Source: JBGAQP01 sp044220635 (GTDB taxonomy: Bacteria; Pseudomonadota; Gammaproteobacteria; Burkholderiales; Usitatibacteraceae). Taken from it: a DNA stretch of 64,000 bases. Position 1 is the stretch's first letter; each line of letters starts with the position of its first letter. Under the pieces are notes generated by a model. That model did no database searches. It saw only the letters and a program-made list of their open reading frames with translations, and was not told the origin of the DNA. Location: positions 80,186-144,185 of the forward strand of contig JBGAQP010000006.1 of assembly GCA_044220635.1 (NCBI GenBank). Direction: 5' to 3'. Position numbers and translations under genes: made by a program. Positions 1-7,608 of the stretch are shown in pieces.

Positions 1-36
1 ATGAAGGACGCCGGCTTCCTCGCGGCGGGCAAGTAA
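1..36 (+). CDS. C-terminal end of a gene cut by the window edge, probably a TctC receptor
   Basis: The frame reads MKDAGFLAAGK and stops with TAA; the left edge of the window cuts off the rest. Eleven residues do not identify a family. The two genes that follow encode the membrane subunits TctB and TctA of a tripartite tricarboxylate transporter, and in that family the periplasmic receptor gene commonly precedes them. The assignment therefore rests on position alone. The first ATG of the window lies inside this gene and should not be taken as its start. Confidence 0.5.
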   Translation: MKDAGFLAAGK

Positions 37-44
37 TCGCGCCA

Positions 45-72
45 CCGGGCCCCGGTGCGAACCGGGGTCCGG
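45..72 (+). terminator. Strong hairpin between tctC end and tctB
   Basis: Bases 45-56 and 61-72 pair over 12 positions (one G-T wobble) around a GCGA tetraloop, which is a GNRA loop. It lies nine bases after the stop of the upstream gene and 62 bases before tctB. No T-run follows, so it may stabilise the 3' end of the receptor message rather than terminate. Either role would give more receptor than membrane subunits. Confidence 0.55.
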
Positions 73-134
73 CGCGAGGCGCACCCGGCCCGGCGTCCTG
101 CCGGGCGGCCGCATCCACCACAAGAGGGGAAGGC

Positions 135-656
135 ATGGAGGAGGAGCAGAAGCAGGGCCGCGCCGTCGGCTCCCTGAGAGCCTGGGACGCGGCCGTCGCG
201 GTGGCCTTCCTCGCCTTCGGCGCGCTCGTCATGTGGGACAGCCGCCGGCTCGGCGTCGAGTGGGCTTCCGACGGCCCCCAGGCCGGCTACTTCCCGTACT
301 TCATCGGCCTGCTGATCTGCGTCTCCTCGGTGGTGAACCTGGTGTCGGCGTTCGGCCAGGGCGAGTCGGGGCGGCGCGCGTTCGTCGAGTGGCACCAGCT
401 CAAGATGATCCTGATCGTCATGGTGCCCTGCGTGATCTACGTCGCGCTGATCGTGAACCCCTGGTATTCGCTCGGCATCTACGAGGCCTCGGCGGTCTTC
501 ATCGCCTTCTTCATGGCCTACCTGGGCAAGTACAAGTGGCCCAAGATCGCCGCGGTGGCGATCGGCACGATGACCGTGTTCTTCCTCATGTTCGAGGTGT
601 GGTTCAAGGTACCGCTGCCGAAGGGCCCCCTCGAGGCCCTCCTCGGCTTCCGCTAG
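135..656 (+). CDS. tctB: TctB, small membrane subunit of tripartite tricarboxylate transporter
   Basis: This 173-residue protein has four predicted membrane helices: about residues 18-36, 51-70, 90-110 with 116-130, and 138-157. Size and layout match the TctB family, the poorly conserved small subunit of secondary transporters that take up tri- and dicarboxylates with a periplasmic receptor. A Shine-Dalgarno-like AGAGGGGAAGG precedes the ATG. It ends nine bases before tctA, so the two are co-translated. The substrate cannot be read from the sequence. Confidence 0.88.
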   Translation: MEEEQKQGRAVGSLRAWDAAVAVAFLAFGALVMWDSRRLGVEWASDGPQAGYFPYFIGLLICVSSVVNLVSAFGQGESGRRAFVEWHQLKMILIVMVPCVIYVALIVNPWYSLGIYEASAVFIAFFMAYLGKYKWPKIAAVAIGTMTVFFLMFEVWFKVPLPKGPLEALLGFR

Positions 657-665
657 GGGCGCGCC

Positions 666-2177
666 ATGCAGGAACTCCAGTCCCTCGCGGGCGGCTTCGC
701 CGTCGCGCTCACCTGGTTCAACCTCATGCTCATGCTCGCGGGCGTGACGCTCGGCGTGCTCATCGGCGTGCTGCCGGGCCTCGGGGGCGCCAACGGCGTG
801 GCGATCCTGCTGCCGCTCACCTTCTCGATGGCGCAGCAGCCCGGGGGCACCACCTCGGCCATCATCCTGCTCTCGTGCATCTACTGGGGGGCGCTCTTCG
901 GGGGCGCGATCACCTCGATCCTGTTCAACATCCCCGGCGAGCCGTGGTCGGTGGCGACCACGTTCGACGGCTACCCGCTCGCGCAGAAGGGCCGCGCGGG
1001 CGCCGCGCTCACCGCGGCGTTCACCTCGTCGTTCATCGGCGCGCTGTTCGCGGTGATCCTCATCACCTTCATCTCGCCGGTCATCGCGCGATTCGCCCTG
1101 CGCTTCGGGCCTCCCGAGTTCTTCTCCGTGTACCTGCTCACCTTCTGCGCCTTCGTCGGCATGAGCAAGGGCTCGCCCTTCAAGACCGTCACGGCCATGA
1201 TGTCGGGCTTCGCGCTCGCCGCCGTGGGCATCGACACGGTCACGGGGCAGCTGCGCCTCACGTTCGGATTCACGGAGCTCCTGAAGGGCTTCGACTTCCT
1301 GATCGCCGTGATCGGACTCTTCGGCATCGGCGAGATCCTCCTCACCATCGAGGAGGGGCTGGTGTTCAAGGGGGCCAAGGCCAAGCTCGACATGCGCGTG
1401 GTCGTCGAGACCTGGAAGGAGCTGCCGCGCTACTGGAAGACCTCGCTCAGGAGCTCCATCGTGGGCTGCATGATGGGGATCGTCCCCGGCGGTGCCACGC
1501 CCGCGTCGTTCATGAGCTACGGCGTGGCGAAGAAGATGTCGAAGGACGGCGAGAAATTCGGCACCGGGCAGGTCGAGGGGGTGGTCGCGCCCGAAACCGC
1601 GGCGCACGCGGCCGGCACCTCGGCCCTGCTGCCCATGATCACCCTGGGCGTGCCGGGCTCGCCCACCGCGGCGGTCCTGCTCGGCGGCCTGCTCATCTGG
1701 GGCCTGCAGCCGGGGCCGCTGCTCTTCGTCGAGAAGGCCGACTTCGTCTGGGGCCTCATCGCCTCCATGTACCTGGGCAACATCGCCGGGCTCATCGTCG
1801 TGCTCACCTGCGTGCCGCTGTTCGCGGCGATCCTGCGCATTCCCTTCTCGATCATCGCCCCGGTGATCCTGGTGATCTGCGCGATCGGGGCGTTCACGGT
1901 GCACAACTCGATGTTCGACGTCTGGCTCATGGTGGTGTTCGGAATCCTGGGCTACGTGTTCAAGAAGCTCGACTACCCGCTCGCCCCCCTCGTGCTCGCC
2001 CTCGTGCTCGGCGACCGCGCGGAGGATTCCTTCCGGCAGTCGATGCTGCTCTCGCAAGGCGACCTGACGATCTTCTTCGCCAACGGGCTCGTGGGCTCGT
2101 TCACGGCGCTCGCCCTGCTGCTTCTCTTCTGGCCGGTGATCGGCCGCGGCATCGCGCTCCTGCGCGGCCGCCGCTAG
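666..2177 (+). CDS. tctA: TctA, large membrane subunit of tripartite tricarboxylate transporter
   Basis: At 503 residues this has the usual TctA length, with about a dozen hydrophobic segments. Typical features are the glycine-rich GVLPGLGGANG near residue 35, the GGAITSILFNIPGEP segment near 80, and a second glycine/proline-rich stretch GIVPGGATPASFMSYG near 270, as expected for the inverted-repeat transport core. It forms the inner-membrane channel with TctB and works with a periplasmic receptor. It is the third member of the operon whose first gene is cut by the window edge. The substrate is unknown. Confidence 0.93.
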   Translation: MQELQSLAGGFAVALTWFNLMLMLAGVTLGVLIGVLPGLGGANGVAILLPLTFSMAQQPGGTTSAIILLSCIYWGALFGGAITSILFNIPGEPWSVATTFDGYPLAQKGRAGAALTAAFTSSFIGALFAVILITFISPVIARFALRFGPPEFFSVYLLTFCAFVGMSKGSPFKTVTAMMSGFALAAVGIDTVTGQLRLTFGFTELLKGFDFLIAVIGLFGIGEILLTIEEGLVFKGAKAKLDMRVVVETWKELPRYWKTSLRSSIVGCMMGIVPGGATPASFMSYGVAKKMSKDGEKFGTGQVEGVVAPETAAHAAGTSALLPMITLGVPGSPTAAVLLGGLLIWGLQPGPLLFVEKADFVWGLIASMYLGNIAGLIVVLTCVPLFAAILRIPFSIIAPVILVICAIGAFTVHNSMFDVWLMVVFGILGYVFKKLDYPLAPLVLALVLGDRAEDSFRQSMLLSQGDLTIFFANGLVGSFTALALLLLFWPVIGRGIALLRGRR

Positions 2178-2202
2178 CGCGCGGGCGCGAAAGGACTCCC
2201 CG

Positions 2203-3063
2203 ATGGCGGTGCTGGCCTTCACGCAGGAGATGGCGACCCTCGGAAAGGACGTCGTGCTGGGCGTGTGCGAGGCGCTCGGCCTCCAGCAGGTGCGCCACGA
2301 GGTCGGCGACCACGTCGCCGGCAAGATGCACGTGAAGAAGAGCCTCATCCGCCGCATCCGCGAGGGCAAGGCCAGCCGCATCGAGAAATGGGCCGCCGAC
2401 GAGAAGACCATCTCGATCTTCACGGCGCAGGAGGTCTTCGACCTCGCGGTGGCGGGCAACGTCCTCATCCGCGGCTGGGGTGCCACGGTGCTGCTGCGTC
2501 CGGTCTCGCACGTTCCCCGCGTGCGCGTGTGCTCGCCGATGGAGCTTCGCGTGCGCCGCCTGATGGAGCGCCTGGAGACCGACGACGAGACGCTCGCCCG
2601 CCACGAGATCGCGGTCGACGACGCGGCGCACGCCTCGCGCATGGCCGCCTTCGTGAACGTCACCTGGGGGGATCCCACGCTCTACGACCTCACGCTCAAC
2701 ACCGAGCGCGTGCCCGTGGCCACCTGCGTGGACCTCGTGGTGGCGCTCGCGAGGAGCCCCCGCTTCCAGGAAACGCCGGAATCGCGGCAGTGCCTCGCCG
2801 ACCTCGCCCTGCAGGCGCGAGCGCGCGCGGCGCTGCGAGCGCGCGAGGACACCTCGGAGGTCGACATCGTGGTCGAGGTCGCGGACGGCCAGGTGGCGCT
2901 GCGCGGCATCGTGGCCGACGAGCGGGAGAAGGGGCGCTGCGCGGAGGTGGTCGCCGCCCTCGCGGGCGTGAAGGGCCTGACGAACGGGCTCCAGGTGATG
3001 TCGGGAAAGCTCTTCGCGTTCCCGTCGCAACTGAAGGACTTCCCCTCCCGCCCGAAGGGCTAG
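2203..3063 (+). CDS. Cytidylate-kinase-like protein with C-terminal BON domain
   Basis: The 286-residue product has two parts. Residues 1 to about 190 resemble the cytidylate-kinase-like family: an N-terminal beta strand and loop, then the characteristic VNVTWGDPTLYDLTLNTERV segment near residues 147-166. The usual glycine-rich P-loop is degenerate, reading TQEMATLGKDV at 7-17. Residues about 195-265 look like a BON domain (hydrophobic strands around VDIVVEVADGQVALRGIV). No signal peptide is visible, so it should be cytoplasmic although BON domains usually bind membranes. It follows tctA by 25 bases and meets the next gene tail to tail with a four-base overlap. Its substrate is not known. Confidence 0.7.
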   Translation: MAVLAFTQEMATLGKDVVLGVCEALGLQQVRHEVGDHVAGKMHVKKSLIRRIREGKASRIEKWAADEKTISIFTAQEVFDLAVAGNVLIRGWGATVLLRPVSHVPRVRVCSPMELRVRRLMERLETDDETLARHEIAVDDAAHASRMAAFVNVTWGDPTLYDLTLNTERVPVATCVDLVVALARSPRFQETPESRQCLADLALQARARAALRAREDTSEVDIVVEVADGQVALRGIVADEREKGRCAEVVAALAGVKGLTNGLQVMSGKLFAFPSQLKDFPSRPKG

Positions 3064-3551
3064 CCCAGGTTCCGGCCGACCTTCTTCGCGAAGGTCTTCG
3101 CGTACTCGGCGCCGAGGAACGAGGCGAGGATGCGCTCGGCGTCCCGGAGCGCGGCGCGCAGCTCCTCGGGCGTCGTGCATTGCTCGATCTTGATGGCGAG
3201 CGGGTCGCCCGTGGGGCCGAGCCGGTCGGAGACCTCGCGGATGGCGCGGCGGCGGATCTCGACGAAGGTCGTCGCGTCGATCCCCGCGAACTCGGCGCCG
3301 GCCTCCTCGGCGCCCGGGGGCGCCGCCTCGGTCGCGCCGCCCTCGAGCGCGACGTAGCCGCCGGCCTGGAGCTCGTCGAGGATCGCGGCGATCTCGCCCG
3401 GGCGGAAGAGCGGCGAGAGCTCGGCCACCGTCTTCACCCCGTCGATGAGGATCAGGCAGCGGCGAAACTTCGGCGAAAGTCCGCCGCCAGGCTGCGCCAC
3501 CTCCGCATGTCCGCGCTCGGTCTTGTGGAAGACCAGGCCGTCGTCGAGCAT
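3060..3551 (-). CDS. Unrecognised 163-aa protein with winged-helix-like N-terminus
   Basis: I do not recognise a named family. Residues about 25-70 (RRCLILIDGVKTVAELSPLF followed by a helix and a GYVAL strand) look like a small winged-helix module seen in several betaproteobacterial proteins of unknown function. An acidic, Ala/Pro/Glu-rich linker follows (72-90), then a mostly helical C-terminal half. There is no signal peptide or membrane segment. AGGAGGAG stands just before the ATG, and a TATAGT element lies 31 bases upstream. The stop overlaps the stop of the convergent gene in a shared CTAG. Confidence 0.6.
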   Translation of the reverse strand: MLDDGLVFHKTERGHAEVAQPGGGLSPKFRRCLILIDGVKTVAELSPLFRPGEIAAILDELQAGGYVALEGGATEAAPPGAEEAGAEFAGIDATTFVEIRRRAIREVSDRLGPTGDPLAIKIEQCTTPEELRAALRDAERILASFLGAEYAKTFAKKVGRNLG

Positions 3552-3581
3552 CGCTCCTCCTGCCGGGAGTCTTGTGGCCCT

Positions 3582-3587
3582 ACTATA
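3582..3587 (-). promoter_or_regulatory. TATAGT -10 element upstream of the 163-aa gene
   Basis: On the minus strand the bases read TATAGT, five of six matching the sigma-70 consensus. The predicted transcript start falls near 3575, leaving a leader of about 24 bases with a strong ribosome site. No good -35 hexamer was found. Confidence 0.45.
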
Positions 3588-3618
3588 GCGCCCGCGGCCC
3601 GGCGCCTGCCAGCCGCGC

Positions 3619-4227
3619 TCAGATCTTGCCGGCGTGCTTGAGGCGCGAGAGCGTCTCGGCCGACAGGTTGAGGTAGGAGGCGAGCTCCTTCTTCGGCACG
3701 CGCTCGGTGAGCTCGGGGTGCTTGCGCACGAACCGGTGCACCCGCCCCGGGGCGTCGAGCAGGTGCAGGGTGATCGTGTGCGCCATCACCTCGCTCATCA
3801 GGTACATGACCTCGTACTCGAAGTCCTCCTTGAGCTCGGGGTGGCGGTCGAGGAAGGTGGCCCACTGCGGCAGGGGGAGCTTCGCCACCTGCACCCGCGT
3901 CACCGCGCGGATCGAGTAGGGCGCGGGCGCGCGCAGCCTCCAGGCCGCGTAGCTCGTGTCCATGTCGTCCTCCTTGGCGAAGCGCAGGATCATCTCCTTG
4001 CCCTCGGGATTGGCGACCACCCGCTTGAGGATCCCGTCGAGGACGAAGTACTGCTCCATCTCGTGGGCGCCCTGGGAGAGCAGGACGTCGCCCTTGCGGT
4101 AATCGACGATGGCGAGGTGCGGCTCCAGCTCGTCGAACGCGCGCTTCTTGAGGCGGCGAAGGACGATGTTCTGCTGGAGGCGCGTGCGGATTTCCGCGCG
4201 TTGCGGATGGTTGACGAGCAGGGTCAT
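3619..4227 (-). CDS. Crp/Fnr-family transcription regulator, cysteine-free, FNR-type recognition helix
   Basis: Read from the ATG at 4227 the protein has 202 residues: a cyclic-nucleotide-binding-type beta roll (about 25-115), a dimer helix (about 128-155) and a C-terminal helix-turn-helix (about 177-198). The recognition helix carries E191-x-x-S194-R195, the pattern FNR uses to read TTGAT half sites, rather than the R-E-x-x-x-R of CRP. No cysteine is present, so it cannot hold an FNR-type iron-sulfur cluster; its signal is unknown. An FNR-like box starts 18 bases upstream, between this gene and the divergent oxalate operon. An in-frame TTG at 4242 was not chosen because it almost abuts that box. 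Confidence 0.85.
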   Translation of the reverse strand: MTLLVNHPQRAEIRTRLQQNIVLRRLKKRAFDELEPHLAIVDYRKGDVLLSQGAHEMEQYFVLDGILKRVVANPEGKEMILRFAKEDDMDTSYAAWRLRAPAPYSIRAVTRVQVAKLPLPQWATFLDRHPELKEDFEYEVMYLMSEVMAHTITLHLLDAPGRVHRFVRKHPELTERVPKKELASYLNLSAETLSRLKHAGKI

Positions 4228-4244
4228 GGTCGTTGACGCCAAAA

Positions 4245-4287
4245 TTGACCGGCATCAAGGCTGCACCTTCAGGCACTTCCCTACCAT
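4245..4287 (+). promoter_or_regulatory. FNR-type box and -10 element for the oxc operon
   Basis: Bases 4245-4258 read TTGAC-CGGC-ATCAA, one mismatch from the FNR consensus TTGAT-N4-ATCAA. A -10-like TACCAT stands at 4282-4287; its first base lies 30.5 bases from the box centre, so the box is centred near -42, the class II activation position. The same arrangement precedes the formate dehydrogenase operon. On the other strand the box overlaps the probable promoter or leader of the divergent regulator and could give autoregulation. Confidence 0.6.
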
Positions 4288-4391
4288 TCTAGCCTGATTC
4301 GCGGCGGGCGCCCCCGCGCCCCGCGCCACCCAAATCCCGCGACGCGGGCCCGACCGGGGCCCGGCGACGCGGAACCGGAGGAGATGCCACC

Positions 4392-6182
4392 ATGGGCACC
4401 GTCACCGAACCGGCCGCCACCGCGGCCCCATCCGCGCAGCCGACGAACCTCGCGAGCGGCGCGGCCCCCGCCCCGTCCCCGGAGACGACCGACGGATTCC
4501 ACCTGGTCATCGATGCGCTCAAGCTCAACGGCATCGACACGATCTTCGGCCTTCCGGGCATCCCGATCACCGACCTCACCCGCAAGGCGCAGGCCGCGGG
4601 CCTGCGCGTGATCTCGTTCCGCCACGAGCAGAATGCGGGCTACGCCGCCTCCATCGCCGGCTTCATGACGCGCAGGCCCGGTGTCTGCCTGACGGTGTCC
4701 GCGCCCGGTTTCCTCAACGGCCTCACCGCGCTCGCGAACGCCACCACGAATTGCTTCCCGATGATCCTCATCAGCGGCTCGAGCGAGCGCGAGATCGTCG
4801 ACCTCCAGCAGGGCGACTACGAGGAGATGGACCAGCTCGCCATCGCGAAACCCCTGTGCAAGGCGGCGTTCCGCGTGCTGCACGCCGAGGACATCGGCGT
4901 GGGCGTGGCGCGCGCGATCCGCGCGGCCGTCTCCGGCCGGCCGGGCGGCGTTTACCTCGACCTGCCCGCGAAACTCTTCCCGCAGACCGTCGACGCCGAG
5001 GCCGGGAGGAAATCGCTGATCCAGGTGGTCGATCCGGCGCCGCGCCAGATCCCCGCCCCGGACGCCGTGCAACGCGCGCTCGCCCTGCTCCGGGGCGCGC
5101 GCCGCCCCCTCATCGTGCTGGGCAAGGGCGCGGCCTACGCCCAGGCCGACGCGGACATCCGCGCCCTGGTCGAGAAGACCGGCATTCCCTACCTGCCGAT
5201 GTCCATGGCGAAGGGCCTGCTGCCCGACACGCACCCGCAGTGCGCATCCGCCGCCCGCTCCTTCGTGTTGCCCGGCGCGGACGTGGTGATGCTCGTCGGC
5301 GCCCGCCTCAACTGGCTGCTCTCGCACGGCAAGGGCAAGACCTGGGGCGCGAAGGGCCCCAAGGACTGGGGCGCGCAGAAGTTCATCCAGGTCGACATCT
5401 CGCCGACGGAGGCCGACAGCAACGTCCGGATCGACGCCCCGGTCATCGGCGACATCGGCTCGAGCGTGTCGGCGCTCCTCGCGGGCATCGGCCCGGGCTG
5501 GGCCCGGCCGAGCGCGGAATGGCTCGACGCCGTCGCCGAGCGCAGGAGCAGGAACGTCGCGAAGATGGCCGAGACGCTGGCGAGGAACCCGGTGCCGATG
5601 AATTTCCACAGCGCGCTCAACGTGGTGCGCGACATCGTCAAGGCGAACCCCGGGGCGATCGTCGTCAACGAGGGCGCCAACGCGCTCGACTTCACCCGCA
5701 GCATCGTCGACATGTACCAGCCGCGAAAGCGCCTCGACGTCGGTACCTGGGGCGTGATGGGCGTCGGCATGGGCTTCGCCGTCGCCGCGGCCGTGGTCAG
5801 CGGCGAGCCGGTGATCGCGATCGAGGGCGACAGCGCCTTCGGCTTCTCCGGCATGGAGGTCGAGACGCTGTGCCGCTACAACCTGCCGGTGTGCGTGGTG
5901 ATCCTCAACAACAACGGCGTCTACCGCGGCGACGAAGTCAATCCCACGGGCGGGCGCGATCCCTCGCCCCTCGTGTTCGTCAAGGGCGCGCGCTACGAGA
6001 AGCTGATGGAGGCCTTCGGGGGCGTGGGCGTGCTGGCCTCGACCCCGGAGGAGCTTCGCCAGGCGATGGAAGGCGCCATCGCCTCGCGCCGGCCCACGCT
6101 CGTCAACGCGGTCATCGACGAAGGCGCGGGCACCGAAAGCGGGCGCATCACGGCGCTCAACCCCACTGCCAGGAAGAAATAG
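4392..6182 (+). CDS. oxc: Oxalyl-CoA decarboxylase
   Basis: This thiamine-diphosphate enzyme converts oxalyl-CoA to formyl-CoA and CO2 in the cytoplasm. The N-terminal ThDP domain carries the conserved glutamate E79 in RHEQNAGYAAS. The C-terminal cofactor motif starts at G479-D480-S481 and ends in the NNNGVY segment near 507-512. The 596 residues include a 30-residue Ala/Pro-rich N-terminal extension before the usual domain start. Frc follows after 61 bases; together they run the oxalyl-CoA/formyl-CoA cycle. GGAGGAGA precedes the ATG. The neighbouring FNR-type box suggests control by oxygen, NO or a related signal. Confidence 0.95.
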   Translation: MGTVTEPAATAAPSAQPTNLASGAAPAPSPETTDGFHLVIDALKLNGIDTIFGLPGIPITDLTRKAQAAGLRVISFRHEQNAGYAASIAGFMTRRPGVCLTVSAPGFLNGLTALANATTNCFPMILISGSSEREIVDLQQGDYEEMDQLAIAKPLCKAAFRVLHAEDIGVGVARAIRAAVSGRPGGVYLDLPAKLFPQTVDAEAGRKSLIQVVDPAPRQIPAPDAVQRALALLRGARRPLIVLGKGAAYAQADADIRALVEKTGIPYLPMSMAKGLLPDTHPQCASAARSFVLPGADVVMLVGARLNWLLSHGKGKTWGAKGPKDWGAQKFIQVDISPTEADSNVRIDAPVIGDIGSSVSALLAGIGPGWARPSAEWLDAVAERRSRNVAKMAETLARNPVPMNFHSALNVVRDIVKANPGAIVVNEGANALDFTRSIVDMYQPRKRLDVGTWGVMGVGMGFAVAAAVVSGEPVIAIEGDSAFGFSGMEVETLCRYNLPVCVVILNNNGVYRGDEVNPTGGRDPSPLVFVKGARYEKLMEAFGGVGVLASTPEELRQAMEGAIASRRPTLVNAVIDEGAGTESGRITALNPTARKK

Positions 6183-6205
6183 GCCGGAGCGCCGAAAGGA
6201 GCCGG

Positions 6206-6211
6206 TAGAAT
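6206..6211 (+). promoter_or_regulatory. TAGAAT -10-like element before frc
   Basis: TAGAAT sits between oxc and frc, 32 bases before the frc ATG, as in several other genes of this window. It may allow transcription of frc and the gene after it independently of the oxc promoter. No clear -35 hexamer was seen. Confidence 0.35.
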
Positions 6212-6243
6212 CCCACCCGCCGACGATTTCCCGGAGACCCAGA

Positions 6244-7515
6244 ATGGAAGCACTCAAGGGCGTACGCATCCTCGACATGACCCACGTGCAGGCGGGGCCC
6301 ACCTGCTCGCAGCTGCTCGCGTGGATGGGCGCGGACGTGATCAAGTTCGAGAACCCGCAGGGCGACGCGACGCGGGGCCAGCTGCGCGACATCCCGAACG
6401 CGGACAGCCTCTATTTCACGATGCTCAACTGCAACAAGCGCTCGATCACGGTCAACATGAAGACCGCCGAGGGCAAGCAGGTGTTCGTCGACCTCGTGAG
6501 GAAGTGCGACATCGTCATGGAGAACTTCGGCCCCGGCGTGCTCGACCGCCTGGGCTTCACCTGGGAGAAGATCCACGAGATCAACCCGAGGATCGTGATG
6601 GGCTCGATCAAGGGCTTCGGCTCCTCGGGCCCGTACGCGGACTTCAAGGCCTACGAGAACGTTGCCCAGGCGATGGGCGGGGCGATGAGCACGACGGGCG
6701 TGCCCGACGGGCCGCCCTTCGTCACCGGCGCGCAGATCGGGGACTCGGGCACGGGCCTGCACCTGGCGATCGGGCTGCTCGCGGCGCTGCACCAGGCGAA
6801 CCGCACGGGCGAGGGCCAGTACGTCGAGGTCGCGATGATGGACGGGGTGATGAACCTGTGCCGCGTGAAGTTCCGCGACCACCAGCGCCTCACGCGCGAC
6901 TCGCTCGCCGAGTACTCGGTGCCCACCTACCAGAACATGGGCGACGTGCCGCGCGCGGGCAACGATTCCGGCGGCGGCCAGCTCGGCAACGCGATCCACT
7001 GCAAGCCCCACGGCGCCAACGACTGGCTCTACGTCGTCGTGCAGGAGGCGGTGTGGACCGCGCTCGCCAACCGCATCGGCCCCGACGTGGGCGTGCCCGA
7101 GCTCGCCAGCGACCCGCGCGTGGCCACGATCGGCGAGCGGCGCAAGAACCAGGCCCTCGTCTGGGCGCTGCTCAACAAGTTCGCCGAGAAGTACACGAAG
7201 CGCGAGCTCATGGCGATCCTCAACCCCCTCGACGTGCCCTGCGGCCCGATCATGTCCACCACGGACCTCGCCAACGACGAGCACATCCGCGGCCGCGACA
7301 TGTGGGTCGAGCTCGACCACCCGCAGCGCGGCAAGTGGTTCAACGTCGGCATGCCCATCAAGCTATCGGCCTCGCCCGCGCTCATCAAGCGCAGCCCCAC
7401 GCTCGGCGAGCACACCGACGAGGTCCTCAAGGAGGTGCTCGGCTACGACGAGGCGCGCATCGGCTCGCTCAAGGCCGCGGGCGCCTTCGCCGCGCCCCCG
7501 AAGAAAGCCGCTTGA
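6244..7515 (+). CDS. frc: Formyl-CoA:oxalate CoA-transferase
   Basis: A family III CoA-transferase of 423 residues, close to the 428 of the Oxalobacter enzyme. It moves CoA from formyl-CoA to oxalate, making oxalyl-CoA for Oxc and releasing formate. The catalytic aspartate is D167 in QIGDSGTG, matching D169 of Oxalobacter Frc, and the flexible glycine loop appears as SGGGQ near residues 242-246. It follows oxc directly. The released formate would feed the formate dehydrogenase encoded about 13 kb downstream. Confidence 0.95.
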   Translation: MEALKGVRILDMTHVQAGPTCSQLLAWMGADVIKFENPQGDATRGQLRDIPNADSLYFTMLNCNKRSITVNMKTAEGKQVFVDLVRKCDIVMENFGPGVLDRLGFTWEKIHEINPRIVMGSIKGFGSSGPYADFKAYENVAQAMGGAMSTTGVPDGPPFVTGAQIGDSGTGLHLAIGLLAALHQANRTGEGQYVEVAMMDGVMNLCRVKFRDHQRLTRDSLAEYSVPTYQNMGDVPRAGNDSGGGQLGNAIHCKPHGANDWLYVVVQEAVWTALANRIGPDVGVPELASDPRVATIGERRKNQALVWALLNKFAEKYTKRELMAILNPLDVPCGPIMSTTDLANDEHIRGRDMWVELDHPQRGKWFNVGMPIKLSASPALIKRSPTLGEHTDEVLKEVLGYDEARIGSLKAAGAFAAPPKKAA

Positions 7516-7570
7516 CCGGACCCGTCGGGCCGGTCAGCTCCGTCGGGCGTCCAACGGACAGGTGCCGTTG
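7514..7570 (+). other. Two consecutive hairpins in the frc to formyltransferase gap
   Basis: Bases 7514-7535 pair as GACCGG and CCCG against CGGG and CCGGTC around a one-base centre, with one unpaired base in the left arm; in practice the loop opens wider. A second stem pairs 7552-7557 (CAACGG) with 7565-7570 (CCGTTG) around seven bases. Neither is followed by a T-run. They may protect or attenuate the message between frc and the next gene. Confidence 0.4.
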
Positions 7571-7608
7571 AACGCCCTCGTCGAAACGACAAGGGGAACG
7601 CAAAGCGC

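Noticed and set aside
4228..4242. TTG start five codons upstream of the chosen ATG of the FNR-family regulator
   Set aside because: It lies only two bases from the FNR-type box, leaving little space for a promoter or ribosome site, and the ATG at 4227 gives a normal N-terminus.
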